NCBI GenBank assembly: GCA_965199095.1
Contig: CBDAQM010000003.1
Coordinates: forward strand, 682,001-746,000
Length of the DNA stretch: 64,000 nucleotides
From: LMUY01 sp965199095
Lineage (GTDB): Bacteria > Pseudomonadota > Alphaproteobacteria > Acetobacterales > Acetobacteraceae
Direction: 5' to 3'
Both the position numbers and the translations under genes were made by a program. How positions within the stretch are numbered: the first letter of the stretch is position 1; the number at the start of each line of letters is the position of its first letter. Of the stretch, positions 33,050-42,360 are shown piece after piece. Below the pieces are notes generated by a model. It searched no databases. It was not told the origin of the DNA and saw only the letters and a program-made list of their open reading frames with translations.

Positions 33050-33820
33050 TCAGGGGGTGATGTACCAGGTCTCGCTGCTGCCGCCGTCCACCAGCAGCAT
33101 GTGCCCGGTGACGTAGGCGGCGTCGGCGGAGGCCAAATAGACCACGGCGCGCGCCACGTCCGCCGGGGCGCCGACGCGGCGCAGCGGGATGCGGGCGGCC
33201 TGCCGCACGAGGTTCGGCTCGTCGGCCTCCCAGCCGCTGTCGGGCTCGCGGATCGGCCCGGGGCTGACGCCGTTGACGCGGATGCCGTACTCCGCCCATT
33301 CCAGCGCCATCTGCTTGGTCAGCGACACCACGGCGGCCTTGCTCGGCCCGTACGCGCCGGCCCAGGGATAGCTGCGATGCGCCGAGGCGCCGGCGATGGT
33401 GACGATGGCGCCGCCCCCGGCGGCCCGCATGGCGCGCGCGGCCGCCGTCGCGGCCAGGAACGCGCCCCGCAGGTTGACGGTGACGACGCGGTCCCAATCC
33501 GCCGGGTCAAGCTCCAGCAGCGGGGCGCGGCCACGCTCGCCGGCATTGGCCACCAGCAGGTCCAGCCGACCCCAGGCCGCCGTCACCGCCGCCACCATGG
33601 CGTCGGCGGAGGCAGGGTCGGTGCAATCCGCCTGAATACAGAGCGCGCGGCGCCCGGCCTGCCGCACCGCGTCGGCGGTTTCCTCCGCGCGGGTGCGGTC
33701 GGCGTGGTAGGCGATGGCCACGTCCGCCCCCTCGGCCGCCAATTCCAGGCTGATCGCCCGGCCGATGCCGCGGCCGCCGCCCGTCACCAGGGCGGTGGTG
33801 CCCGCCAGCCTCGCGCTCAT
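33050..33820 (-). CDS. Short-chain dehydrogenase/reductase
   Basis: This 256-residue SDR has the NAD(P) motif ALVTGGGRGIGRAIS, LVANAGERG for the NAG element, catalytic Ser in TIAGASAHRS, and YGPSKAAV containing the Tyr-x-x-x-Lys pair. It is fully equipped, unlike the SDR-like gene at 12896. ATG 33820 overlaps the stop of the upstream flavoprotein gene (ATGA). It probably oxidises or reduces a hydroxy/keto intermediate in the same pathway. Confidence 0.92.
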   Translation of the reverse strand: MSARLAGTTALVTGGGRGIGRAISLELAAEGADVAIAYHADRTRAEETADAVRQAGRRALCIQADCTDPASADAMVAAVTAAWGRLDLLVANAGERGRAPLLELDPADWDRVVTVNLRGAFLAATAAARAMRAAGGGAIVTIAGASAHRSYPWAGAYGPSKAAVVSLTKQMALEWAEYGIRVNGVSPGPIREPDSGWEADEPNLVRQAARIPLRRVGAPADVARAVVYLASADAAYVTGHMLLVDGGSSETWYITP

Positions 33821-34935
33821 GCGGCGCGGAACCGCTGCGGGCTGAGCGGGGCGAGGTCCAAATCCGGCACGCCGCCATCCAGCACCAGCCCGGCGACGAT
33901 GCGGCCGACCGCGGGCGCCAGCATGAAGCCGTGGCCGGACAGCCCGTTGGCGCACAGGAAGCCCTGGACCTCCGGCACGCTGCCGATGATCCCGACATGG
34001 TCGGGCGACATTTCGACGAGGCCGGCCCAGGCGTTGTCCACCCGCACGCCCGCCAGCTTCGGCACCCGGTGCGCCGCGGCGCGCAGCACGTCCGGCAGGA
34101 ACTGCCAGTCGACATCGACGTGTTCGCCGGTGGCGTCCGGCTGGCGCATGCCCAGCAGCATGCCCTCACCTTCCTGCGCCAGGAACAGCGTGGTGGCCGG
34201 CTCCACCAGCACCGGGCGGCCCGGCGTGAGCCCCGCAACGGGCGCGGTGACGAACTGGTGCATCCGCACCGGGTGCACGGGCAGGTCCACCCCGGCCATG
34301 TGCCCCACCGCCGCCGCGTCCGGCCCGCCGGCATTGACCACCCAATCGGCGGCCAGGCTGTCGCCGCCGGCCACCACGCCCGTGACGCGGCCGTTGACGA
34401 TCGACATTGCCGTCACCGGACAGCCCTCACGGATGTCCACGCCCCGGTCACGCAGCGCGCGGGCCAGCCCGGCCACGGCGCCCAGCGGATGGGCGCGTCC
34501 GTCCGTCGGGCAGTAGCTGCCGGCCAGAACGCCCTCCAACTCCACCTCCGGCGCCAGCGCTGCGATCCCCGCCGGGTCGAGCATGCGGCTCGGCACCCCG
34601 CACGCGGCTTGCAGGGCGACGTTGCGCTCGGCATCCGCCACCAGGCCGGGCGTCGTCAGCAAATAGAGGTAGCCGACCTGGCGGAAGTTCATGGCCGCGT
34701 TGAACCGGGCGTCGAATCCTTCCCAGAAGGCGACCGACTCCCGCGCCATGCGGATTTCGGTCTCCCGGGCGAATTGCTGCCGGATGCCGCCCGACGCCCG
34801 CCCGGTGGAGCCCGCCCCCGCCGTGGCGCGCTCGCACACCACGATGTCGCGGCAGCCGCGCTCCAGCAGGCGCCAGGCCGAGCACAGCCCGACGATACCG
34901 CCGCCCACCACCACCACGCGCGGTGCGGCGGTCAT
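33817..34935 (-). CDS. FAD-dependent oxidoreductase, DAO/sarcosine oxidase beta-like
   Basis: The 372-residue flavoprotein begins PRVVVVGGGIVGLCSAWRLLERG, the FAD dinucleotide motif, followed by ASGGIRQQFARETEIRM, a signature of sarcosine oxidase beta and related glycine-type amine oxidases. The C-terminal FLCANGLSGHGFMLAPAVGRIVAGL contacts FAD. It should oxidise a secondary amine or amino acid. It overlaps genes on both sides by four bases, inside the cupin-SDR-oxidase operon. Confidence 0.9.
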   Translation of the reverse strand: MTAAPRVVVVGGGIVGLCSAWRLLERGCRDIVVCERATAGAGSTGRASGGIRQQFARETEIRMARESVAFWEGFDARFNAAMNFRQVGYLYLLTTPGLVADAERNVALQAACGVPSRMLDPAGIAALAPEVELEGVLAGSYCPTDGRAHPLGAVAGLARALRDRGVDIREGCPVTAMSIVNGRVTGVVAGGDSLAADWVVNAGGPDAAAVGHMAGVDLPVHPVRMHQFVTAPVAGLTPGRPVLVEPATTLFLAQEGEGMLLGMRQPDATGEHVDVDWQFLPDVLRAAAHRVPKLAGVRVDNAWAGLVEMSPDHVGIIGSVPEVQGFLCANGLSGHGFMLAPAVGRIVAGLVLDGGVPDLDLAPLSPQRFRAA

Positions 34936-36491
34936 GCGGCGCGGACCGCCTGCAGCCGGGAATGCGGGTCAAGCGGCGTGGTGTCCAAATCGACCTCCCG
35001 ATAGGCCTGCACCGCCGCCAGCGCGGCCGGCGACTCGGCCAGCCAAAAATCGCGGACCAGGCCCGAGATCAAGCGCTGGATGCCGTATTTCATCCCGGTC
35101 AGCGAGGCGCCGGAGTAGCCGACGCTGGCTGTCGCGCTGTAGGTGAAGTTGTGGATGTTGGCCAGGAAGGGCGCCGTCCCCGGCTCGCGTTCCTGGAACG
35201 ACAGATCCGGGTTGAGGTAGGGGAATTGCGCCACGATCGGGTTCTCCTCGCCCGGCGGCGGCGTGAAGCGGTCCTGCCACAGCGCGATGTGGTCGGCGAA
35301 ACCGGCCAGTTCCGGCCGCAGCCGCACGTCGATGGTGTAGCCGGTGCCCAGCACGAGGAAGTCGTAGCGCCCGACGCTGCCGTCGCTGGCGGTCAGCACC
35401 ACCTCGTCGCCCTCCATCTCGGCGGCGGACCAGGTGGTGCCGCCGCGGAGCCGATAGTTGCGGAAGGCGGCGCAGCGGTTGATGCCGTCCTGCGTCGGCG
35501 GGCCGCTGCGCAGGAACAGGATGCGCATCCAGCGCCAGCGCGCCAGGTCGTCCATCGAGGCGAAGTGGCGGAGGAAGCCGGCCTTTTCCATCCAGCGCGC
35601 CGGGTTGACGGTGGGGATATCCGCCCGGCGCATGAACTGCGTCACGCTCGCCGCGCCCGCCTCCAGCAAGGCGGCCGAGGTATCGAAGGCGGACGCGCCG
35701 GCGCCCAGCACGGCGACCCGGCGGCCGCGATGGGCCGCCACGTCGAATGCCCAATTCGTATGCGCGAAGCGGTCGCTCGGCAGGCAACCCAGGTCAAGGT
35801 CGGGCAGGCGCCAGCCGCCATTGCCCTCGATCCCGGTCGCCAGCACCACCTTGCGCGCCAGGAGGGCGGCGGGACCGTCGGGGCCCTGGACGTGGACGCG
35901 AAGCAGGTCGCCGACGGGCTCGATCCGTTGCGCTTCGGTCCGATGGCGGACGGGCAGGTCAAGCTCCGTGCGATACCAGTCGAGGTATTCCTGCCAGGCT
36001 TCCCGGGGGTACTTGCCCAGCGCATCCCAGGCGGCGTCGCCGAAACGGGCGCGGTAATAGGCCTGCGGCGTCAGCGATGGCACGCCCAAATCCGGCCCGG
36101 TGACGTGCTTGGGGGACCGGAAGGTCAGCATGCGGGCGTAGGTTTTCCAGGGACCCTCGCGCCCAGGCTCGGCACGGTCCAGCACCAGGACGTTGCACAC
36201 CCGCTCCCGCCGCAGGCCGAATGACAAAGCCAGGCCGCCCTGCCCGGCGCCGATGACCAGCACGTCCCATACATGCTCGCCCGCCGGGCCGGTGCGGGGC
36301 GTGACCCAGTCGAGCAAGGGATAATCGAGCAATGCCAACTCGGTACGCACCCGGTCGGCCAGGGCGGCGAGCCGGGCGGCGGCGTCCGGCAGGTCGGGCA
36401 CGTCCAGCCCGGCGCGCGGGTCCAGCCAGGAGAGCGCCGTGCGTTCGACTGGGGTGTCGCCAGGCGGCGGCGGGGGGAGGCTGTCGTTCAT
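34932..36491 (-). CDS. Flavin-containing monooxygenase-like NAD(P)/FAD oxidoreductase
   Basis: The 519-residue protein has an FAD motif VLVIGAGQGGLALSFGLRRE at residues 77-96, a second nucleotide motif VAVLGAGASAFDTSAALLEAG near residue 240, and FLVLGTGYTIDVRLRPE, a TGY segment common in flavin monooxygenases. FRSPKHVTGPDLGVPSLTPQ is a further conserved-looking region. It has about 70 extra N-terminal residues, proline-rich at first. It opens the minus-strand operon and is divergent from the branched-chain-type transporter, with 82 bases between. Oxygenation of an imported nitrogen compound is inferred. Confidence 0.87.
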   Translation of the reverse strand: MNDSLPPPPPGDTPVERTALSWLDPRAGLDVPDLPDAAARLAALADRVRTELALLDYPLLDWVTPRTGPAGEHVWDVLVIGAGQGGLALSFGLRRERVCNVLVLDRAEPGREGPWKTYARMLTFRSPKHVTGPDLGVPSLTPQAYYRARFGDAAWDALGKYPREAWQEYLDWYRTELDLPVRHRTEAQRIEPVGDLLRVHVQGPDGPAALLARKVVLATGIEGNGGWRLPDLDLGCLPSDRFAHTNWAFDVAAHRGRRVAVLGAGASAFDTSAALLEAGAASVTQFMRRADIPTVNPARWMEKAGFLRHFASMDDLARWRWMRILFLRSGPPTQDGINRCAAFRNYRLRGGTTWSAAEMEGDEVVLTASDGSVGRYDFLVLGTGYTIDVRLRPELAGFADHIALWQDRFTPPPGEENPIVAQFPYLNPDLSFQEREPGTAPFLANIHNFTYSATASVGYSGASLTGMKYGIQRLISGLVRDFWLAESPAALAAVQAYREVDLDTTPLDPHSRLQAVRAA

Positions 36492-36518
36492 TTCTGCGTC
36501 CAAATGCGTGCAAATCCT

Positions 36519-36530
36519 GCGCCATGGCGC
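36519..36530. promoter_or_regulatory. Palindrome in the divergent oxidase/transporter intergenic region
   Basis: GCGCCATGGCGC is a perfect 12-base palindrome in the 82 bases separating the minus-strand operon (start 36491) from the plus-strand transporter operon (start 36574). Its central position suits an operator controlling both. No regulator gene lies nearby, and binding is inferred. Confidence 0.4.
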
Positions 36531-36573
36531 TGAACTTGCAAGACCGTGCCCGACACTGACTGAAAGGGCGACC

Positions 36574-37737
36574 ATGACGATTGCGCGACGTGTGCTCCTG
36601 GGTTCCGCGGCTGCCACCTTCGCCATCGGCCGCAGCCGGGCGGCCGAGCCGCTGTTGATCGCCGTCGCCACGCCGATGACCGGCAGTTCCGGCGCCATGG
36701 GGGTGAGCGGGAACCGCGGGGCGGAGATCGCGACCGCGGAGATAAACGCGGCCGGCGGCATCGGCGGGCGGCCGGTCCGGTTCGAAGTGTTCGACGATCG
36801 CGGCACGCCGCGGGACGCCGCCACCGTCGCCCAGCGCATCGTCGATGACGGGGACAAGTATTTCGCCGTATGCGGCCACGTGAACAGCTCCGCCACGCTG
36901 GCCGCGATGCCGATCTATTCCGATGCCGGCACCCCGGTGCTGTGCCCGTCCTCTTCCAACCCGTCGATCACGGAGCAGGGCTGGAAGGATTTCATCCGCC
37001 TGACCGGCCGCGACGATTACGGTGCGCAGGAATATTCCGGCTTCATGATCAACAACCTGAAGAAGCGCAAGCTCGGCATCTTCTTCGTCGACAACGATTT
37101 CGGCCGCGGCCTGCGCAACGAGATCGTCAAGGCCGTGGACGTGCTGCACGGCCAGATCGCCGCCGAAGGCACCTTCACCCCCAATGTCGACCGCGACTTC
37201 CAGCCGGTCATCACGCAGATGAAATCCGCCGGCGTCGATGGATTGATGCTGATGACGGAATATACCGAGGGCGGGCTGTTCCTGGCGCAGGCCAAGGATC
37301 TCGGCTTCACCGGGATCCCGGTCGTGGGTCCAGACTCGAACCTATACGACAAGTATATCGAATTGTCGCTCGGCGCGGCGGAGGGCACGTATGTCCTGGC
37401 CGCCTACGACCCCTACGCAAACAATCCGACGACCCGCACCTTCGTTGACAACTACCAGAAGCAGTATGGCGGGCTGGCCTCCCAGGTCGCCGTGTTCACG
37501 CACGACATCTTCTGGATCATCAAGGATGCGGTCGACAGCCACGGCGCCAAGCGGGACACGCTGATCGATACCGTCAAGGGGATGAATTTCAATGGCGTAG
37601 GCGGCGCCTATGCCTGGACCGCCAAGGGCGACACCAAGAACCGGACGCATTTCGTGCTGCAGGTGCAGGGCAAGCGCTTCGTGTCCACCGGCATCAAGAT
37701 CGACGAGACCGGGCTTGAGGTGTTGAGGAAGTCGTGA
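36574..37737 (+). CDS. Branched-chain amino-acid-type ABC substrate-binding protein
   Basis: The 387-residue protein has a twin-arginine-like leader MTIARRVLLGSAAATFAIGRSRA and the LivK fold: LIAVATPMTGSSGAMGVSG, GAEIATAEINAAGGIGGRPV, HVNSSATLAAMPIYSDAGTPVLCPSSSNP and IFFVDNDFGRGL. The ATG follows GAAAGGG. It overlaps livH (TGATG). LivK-type proteins bind many amino acids, amides and aromatic acids, so the ligand is open; linkage to amine oxidases suggests a nitrogen-containing compound. Confidence 0.92.
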   Translation: MTIARRVLLGSAAATFAIGRSRAAEPLLIAVATPMTGSSGAMGVSGNRGAEIATAEINAAGGIGGRPVRFEVFDDRGTPRDAATVAQRIVDDGDKYFAVCGHVNSSATLAAMPIYSDAGTPVLCPSSSNPSITEQGWKDFIRLTGRDDYGAQEYSGFMINNLKKRKLGIFFVDNDFGRGLRNEIVKAVDVLHGQIAAEGTFTPNVDRDFQPVITQMKSAGVDGLMLMTEYTEGGLFLAQAKDLGFTGIPVVGPDSNLYDKYIELSLGAAEGTYVLAAYDPYANNPTTRTFVDNYQKQYGGLASQVAVFTHDIFWIIKDAVDSHGAKRDTLIDTVKGMNFNGVGGAYAWTAKGDTKNRTHFVLQVQGKRFVSTGIKIDETGLEVLRKS

Positions 37738-38618
37738 TGGACCCAGCCTACCTGGCGGCGCAGCTGGTCAACGGGCTGGCCATCGGCAGCGTGTACGCGC
37801 TGATCGGCGTCGGCTACAGCATGGTCTACACCATCCTCTACCTCATCAACTTCGCTCATGGCGACGTGATCATGTTCGGCACCATGAGCGCGCTGGCACT
37901 GCTCACGCTCGGCGTGCCGGTCTGGATCGCGCTGGTCGCGGGCTGCCTGGTGGGCGCGGTGCTGGGCCTGGTGGTGGAGCGGGTGGCTTACCGCCCGGTG
38001 CGCAACGCGCCGCGGACCGTTCCCATGATCAGCGCGTTGGGCGCCGGGCTGGTGATCAGTTCGATCGCCCAGGGGTTCTGGGGGGCGGATGTGCTGAGCT
38101 TCCCGCAGCTCATCCCCCGCGGCAGCATCCAGATGGCCGGGCTGGCGCTGCCGATCCAGCCGTTGGTCATCCTGGCAGTGGCGTTGGTGCTGGTGGCGGT
38201 TGGCTCGGCTGTGCTGGAGCTGACGCGCTGGGGCCGGGCGACACGGTGCGTCTGCCAGGACATGGTGGCGGCGGAGTTGATGGGCATCCCCGTCAACCGG
38301 CTGGTTCCCGCGGTATACGCCGTGGGCGGGTTGATCGGAGTGGCCGGCTGCACGCTGTTCGCGATGTATTTCAACGCCGTCTGGGTGCAGATGGGGCAAT
38401 TGGCGACGACCAAGGCGTGGGCGGCGGCCATGCTGGGGGGCGTGGGCAATTTCTACGGCGCCTTCGTGGGCGGCCTGCTGCTGGGCGTGGCGGAGGCGCT
38501 GGCCGTGGTCATGTTCGGCTCGCTGTTCAAGGACGGGGCCAGCCTGGCGATCATCGTCGCCGTGCTGCTGCTGCGCCCCAACGGCCTGTTCGGAACCCCA
38601 ACGGTGATGCGGTCCTGA
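37737..38618 (+). CDS. livH: Branched-chain amino-acid-type ABC permease LivH
   Basis: The 293-residue permease contains LVNGLAIGSVYALIGVGYSMVY, LINFAHGDVIMFGTM and YRPVRNAPRTVPMISALGAGLVIS, all classic LivH segments, with a late GGVGNFYGAFVGGLLLGVAEAL. About eight membrane helices are evident. One base is shared with the preceding binding-protein gene. It forms the pore with LivM. Confidence 0.95.
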   Translation: MDPAYLAAQLVNGLAIGSVYALIGVGYSMVYTILYLINFAHGDVIMFGTMSALALLTLGVPVWIALVAGCLVGAVLGLVVERVAYRPVRNAPRTVPMISALGAGLVISSIAQGFWGADVLSFPQLIPRGSIQMAGLALPIQPLVILAVALVLVAVGSAVLELTRWGRATRCVCQDMVAAELMGIPVNRLVPAVYAVGGLIGVAGCTLFAMYFNAVWVQMGQLATTKAWAAAMLGGVGNFYGAFVGGLLLGVAEALAVVMFGSLFKDGASLAIIVAVLLLRPNGLFGTPTVMRS

Positions 38619-38619
38619 C

Positions 38620-39621
38620 GTGGTGCGCAGTGCCCTGCTGCTGCTTCTCACGGCGGCGGTCATCGTGGCCGTGCCGCATGTCGTGACCAGCCGCTATTGG
38701 CTGCACGTGGTCAACCTGTCGCTCATCTACGTGCCGCTTGCCATCGGCGCCAACGTGATTACGGGCTATTGCGGCATGGTCTCGATGGGGCAGGCGGCGT
38801 TTTTCGGCATCGGCGCCTACACCTCCGCATTGCTGACTATGCGGCTGGGCGTGCCGTGGCTGGCAGCCTTCGCGGCGGCTGGGCTGGTGGCGGGAACCGC
38901 GGGCGCGTTGCTGGCGCTGCCGTGCCTGCGCGTCCGCAGCGACTTCCTCAGCCTGATCACCATCGCCTTCAACCAGATGTTCCTGGTGGTGGCCAATGCC
39001 TGGTTCGCGCTGACGCGGGGGCCGATGGGCTTGCCGCAGGTGCCGCGGATCCAAATCCTCGGCTGGACGGCGCAGACCGAGGGCCAGATCTTCACGGTCA
39101 CCGCCACGGTGGCGGCACTGTGCGCCGTGGCGGCGACGCGGCTGGCGGGCAGCCCGGTGGGCCGCAGTTGGGAGATGATCCGCGACGACGAGGTGGCGGC
39201 CCGCGCCCTGGGGGTCAACGTGGTGCGCGGCAAGCTCGCGGCGTTCGCGGTTGGCTGCACGCTGGCCGGGCTGGCCGGCAGCCTGTTGGCCCATACGCTG
39301 CGGCTGGTGGTGCCGGACTCCTTCCTGCTCGACGAAAGCCTGCTGATCATGCAGATGGCCATCCTCGGCGGCTTGGCCAGCGTGCCGGGTTCGGTGCTCG
39401 GCGCCTTCCTGATGATGGGATTGCCGGAGGCGCTGCGCTCCAGCAACCCCTGGCTGCTGACCTACCGGCCCGGCATTTTCGGCGCGCTGCTGGTGGCCGC
39501 GATGATCTGGCGGCCGCAGGGCCTGCTGGGCGCGCGCCGGGTCGCGCCGCCCTTGCTGCGCGGGATCAGCGACGCGCTGCGCCGCACGCTGCGGCTGGCG
39601 CCGAGGCCCTCCACGCCGTGA
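38620..39621 (+). CDS. livM: Branched-chain amino-acid-type ABC permease LivM
   Basis: The 333-residue permease shows GANVITGYCGMVSMGQAAFFGIGAYTSALL, the LivM signature, and MIRDDEVAARALGVNVVRGKLAAFAVGCTLAGLAGSL, the cytoplasmic loop contacting the ATPase. GTG codons at 38620 and 38623 are both possible starts. Its TGA overlaps the GTG of livG. Confidence 0.95.
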   Translation: MVRSALLLLLTAAVIVAVPHVVTSRYWLHVVNLSLIYVPLAIGANVITGYCGMVSMGQAAFFGIGAYTSALLTMRLGVPWLAAFAAAGLVAGTAGALLALPCLRVRSDFLSLITIAFNQMFLVVANAWFALTRGPMGLPQVPRIQILGWTAQTEGQIFTVTATVAALCAVAATRLAGSPVGRSWEMIRDDEVAARALGVNVVRGKLAAFAVGCTLAGLAGSLLAHTLRLVVPDSFLLDESLLIMQMAILGGLASVPGSVLGAFLMMGLPEALRSSNPWLLTYRPGIFGALLVAAMIWRPQGLLGARRVAPPLLRGISDALRRTLRLAPRPSTP

Positions 39622-40388
39622 TCCTGGAGGCGCGGGCCGTGTCGAGGCAGTTCGGTGGCGTCGCGGCGCTGGACCGGGTGAGCCTGGGCGTCCGAGAGGG
39701 CGAGATCCTCGGCATCATGGGGCCGAACGGCAGCGGCAAGACGACGCTGTTCAACGTGCTGACCGGCCTGCTGCGCCCCTCCGATGGGGAGGTGCTGATC
39801 GACGGCCGATCCGCCCGCGGCCGTGCCCCGCACCGGATCGCGCGCATGGGGATCGCCCGCACGTTCCAGAACCTGCGGCTGTTCCCCGGCATGACCACGA
39901 CGGAAAACGTGCTGTGCGGCGCCCATGCGCGGGAGGATGTGTCGGTCCTGGGGAACCTGCTGCCCCGGCCCGGACGCGCCGCCGCCGCGGCTGCCGAGCG
40001 TCGCCAGGCCGAGGATTTGCTGCGCGAGGTGGGGCTCGGCGACCGCATCGGCGTCTATGCCTCGGCCCTGTCCTACGGGCAGACCAAGCGGCTGGAACTC
40101 GCCCGCGCGCTGAACACGCAGCCGCGCGTGCTGCTGCTGGACGAGCCGACCGCGGGGATGAACGACGCGCAGGCCGCCGTGCTGCTGGGGCTGGTGCGGC
40201 GGTTGCAGCGCGCCCGCGGCCTGACGCTGGTGGTGATCGAGCACAACGTGCCCGCCCTGGTCTGGCTGGCGGACCGGATCGCCGTGCTGGACAGCGGCCG
40301 GGTGCTGGTGGACACCACGCCGGCGGCCGCAGCGGCGGACAAGCGGGTGATCGAGGCTTACCTGGGCCGCGACGCGGTGCCGGCGTGA
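39618..40388 (+). CDS. livG: Branched-chain amino-acid-type ABC ATPase LivG
   Basis: The 256-residue ATPase has Walker A GPNGSGKTT, GIARTFQNLRLFPGMTTTENV typical of LivG, a signature ALSYGQTKRLELARAL in which SYGQ replaces the common SGGQ, Walker B LLLDEPTAGMND and the switch region VIEHNVPAL. The SYGQ and EPTAGMN forms are normal for LivG. It uses GTG and overlaps both neighbours. Confidence 0.95.
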   Translation: MILEARAVSRQFGGVAALDRVSLGVREGEILGIMGPNGSGKTTLFNVLTGLLRPSDGEVLIDGRSARGRAPHRIARMGIARTFQNLRLFPGMTTTENVLCGAHAREDVSVLGNLLPRPGRAAAAAAERRQAEDLLREVGLGDRIGVYASALSYGQTKRLELARALNTQPRVLLLDEPTAGMNDAQAAVLLGLVRRLQRARGLTLVVIEHNVPALVWLADRIAVLDSGRVLVDTTPAAAAADKRVIEAYLGRDAVPA

Positions 40389-41146
40389 CGGCGCTGCTGG
40401 AGGTCGCCGGGCTGGAAGCCGGCTATGGCCGTCGCACTGTGCTGCACCACCTGTCGCTCCGCCTGCATGCCGGCGAGGCCATCGCGCTGATCGGCCATAA
40501 CGGCACGGGCAAGAGCACGCTGCTGCGCTGCATCTCGGGCCAGCTCGTGCCGTCCGCGGGCAGCATCCGGCTGGAGGGCACGGTCGTCAGCGGGATGGCG
40601 CCGGACCGCATCGTGCGGCTGGGCATCGTGCAGGTGCCGGCGGGACGGCGCGTATTCCCCCGCCTGTCGGTGCGCGAGAACCTGGAGGCCGGCGCCTTCA
40701 CCCGGCGCGACCGGGCCGGCATCGCCCAGCAGATCGCCGAGTTGATGCAGCGTTTCCCTGTGCTGGGGACCAAGCAACGGCTGCACGCCGGGATCCTGAG
40801 CGGGGGCGAGCAGCAATTGCTGGCCATCGCCCGCGGGCTGATGGCGCGTCCGCGCGTGCTGATGGTGGACGAGCCGTCGCTGGGCCTGTCCCCCGTGATG
40901 GTGGACCAGGTATTCGATGCGTTGGGGATGCTGGTGCGCGACGGCATGGCGCTGGTGCTGGCCGAGCAGAACGTGCGCAAGGCGTTGCAGGTGACGCAGC
41001 GCGCCTACGTGCTGGCGCAGGGCCGGGTGTCCGCCGAGGGCGCCAGCTCCCGGCTGCTGGATGACGCGCATGTGCGGGAATCGTATCTGGGCCTGGGCCA
41101 GGCCGCGGCGTTCGGCGCCCTGGTCGATGCGGCGGAGGCGTCGTAG
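40385..41146 (+). CDS. livF: Branched-chain amino-acid-type ABC ATPase LivF
   Basis: The 253-residue ATPase has Walker A GHNGTGKST, GIVQVPAGRRVFPRLSVRENLEAGA (the LivF P-x-GR-x-FP motif), signature LSGGEQQLLAIARGLM and Walker B LMVDEPSLGLSP followed by VLAEQNVRKAL. GTG 40385 overlaps the livG stop. It completes an H-M-G-F set with its own binding protein, an intact importer. Confidence 0.95.
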   Translation: MTALLEVAGLEAGYGRRTVLHHLSLRLHAGEAIALIGHNGTGKSTLLRCISGQLVPSAGSIRLEGTVVSGMAPDRIVRLGIVQVPAGRRVFPRLSVRENLEAGAFTRRDRAGIAQQIAELMQRFPVLGTKQRLHAGILSGGEQQLLAIARGLMARPRVLMVDEPSLGLSPVMVDQVFDALGMLVRDGMALVLAEQNVRKALQVTQRAYVLAQGRVSAEGASSRLLDDAHVRESYLGLGQAAAFGALVDAAEAS

Positions 41147-41151
41147 GTCCG

Positions 41152-42297
41152 ATGGCAGACGGCGCAGGCCGACGTGGGTACGACGTGGCGGTAGTGGGCG
41201 GCGGCATCATCGGCGCCGCCACGGCCTATTACCTCGCCCGGCTGGGCGCCAAGACCGCGCTGGTGGAACGCGGCGGCTTCGGCACGGAGGCCTCCGGCCG
41301 CAACGCCGGCACGCTGAACCTCATCAACGACCGCGCCACCCGGTTTGACGGCCTGCCGTTCCGGATACGCTCGATCGAGCGGTGGCGGCATTTGTCCGCG
41401 GAGTTGGAATTCGACCTCGGCGTCGATCTCGCCAAGGGCACGCTGCTGGTGGCCGAGCTAGAAGCCGAGCTGCCACGGCTGCGCGAGCTGATGGCCGGCC
41501 ACCAGGCGCACGGCATCCCCATCGACTGGCTCCAAGGCGCGGCGCTGCGGGATTTCGCGCCATACCTCGCGCATGACGTTGCGGCGGCCATTTTCTGCCC
41601 CGTCGGCGGGCTCGCCGACCCGCGGCAGGCCGGCCACGCCTTCGCCCAGGCGGCATCGCGGCACGGCGCCGCATTGCTGCGCGGGCGGGCGGTGACAGCC
41701 ATCCGGACGCTGCCCGGCGGCGGCTATGGCTGCGACACGCAAGACGGCGCGGTGACCGCCGATGCGGTGGTGATCGCCGCCGGTCCGTGGAGTGCCGCCC
41801 TGCTGCAGCCGCTCGGCGTGACGCTGCCGATCCGGGTGCGCTACTTCCAGGCAGCCGCCACCGGTCCGGTCGCGCCGTTCATCCACCATGGCTTGCGCCG
41901 GGTGGCAGGCATGCTGACGCTGAAGCAGAACAGCGCCGGCGTTTGTATCCTCGGCGGCGGCTGGACCGGCACCAGCGCGTTCCCTTTGCATGGCGAGGTG
42001 TGTGCGGACGCGCTCGCCGGCAACCGTGCGGTGGCGGCCAGGCTGGTGCCGGCGTTCGCCGACCTGGCCATCGAGCGGAGTTGGGCCGGCTATGACGGCT
42101 CCAGCCTGGATGGGCAACCGATCTTGGACGAGGTGCCTGGCTGGCCCGGCGTGTTCGTCTCGACCGGGGCCAACACGGGGTTTTCCGATGGCCCGGTGCT
42201 GGGCGAGTTGAGCGCGCACCGGGTGCTCGGCCTTGCCGCCGGCGATGACGTCGGCGCCTTTGCGCTACGCCGCTTCCATCACGAGTCATCGTTGTGA
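41152..42297 (+). CDS. FAD-dependent oxidoreductase, DAO family
   Basis: The 381-residue flavoprotein begins YDVAVVGGGIIGAATAYYLARLGAK, the FAD motif, with EASGRNAGTLNLINDRATRF after it, where a His or Cys often anchors FAD. The end FVSTGANTGFSDGPVLGELSAH is the C-terminal FAD contact. It follows livF by five bases and is the terminal gene of the transporter operon, so it probably oxidises the imported compound. It is distinct in sequence from the DAO protein at 33817, giving two different amine-type oxidases in one locus. Confidence 0.9.
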   Translation: MADGAGRRGYDVAVVGGGIIGAATAYYLARLGAKTALVERGGFGTEASGRNAGTLNLINDRATRFDGLPFRIRSIERWRHLSAELEFDLGVDLAKGTLLVAELEAELPRLRELMAGHQAHGIPIDWLQGAALRDFAPYLAHDVAAAIFCPVGGLADPRQAGHAFAQAASRHGAALLRGRAVTAIRTLPGGGYGCDTQDGAVTADAVVIAAGPWSAALLQPLGVTLPIRVRYFQAAATGPVAPFIHHGLRRVAGMLTLKQNSAGVCILGGGWTGTSAFPLHGEVCADALAGNRAVAARLVPAFADLAIERSWAGYDGSSLDGQPILDEVPGWPGVFVSTGANTGFSDGPVLGELSAHRVLGLAAGDDVGAFALRRFHHESSL

Positions 42298-42360
42298 TTG
42301 CTGAGAAAGAATAAGCCATCGAGTAGAGCACGATCGTTTCAGACTGACGTCAGTGCTTCT

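Noticed and set aside
32734..33060. A plus-strand open frame opposite the cupin gene
   Set aside because: The minus-strand cupin has a ribosome site and both barrel motifs; the opposing frame is a shadow.
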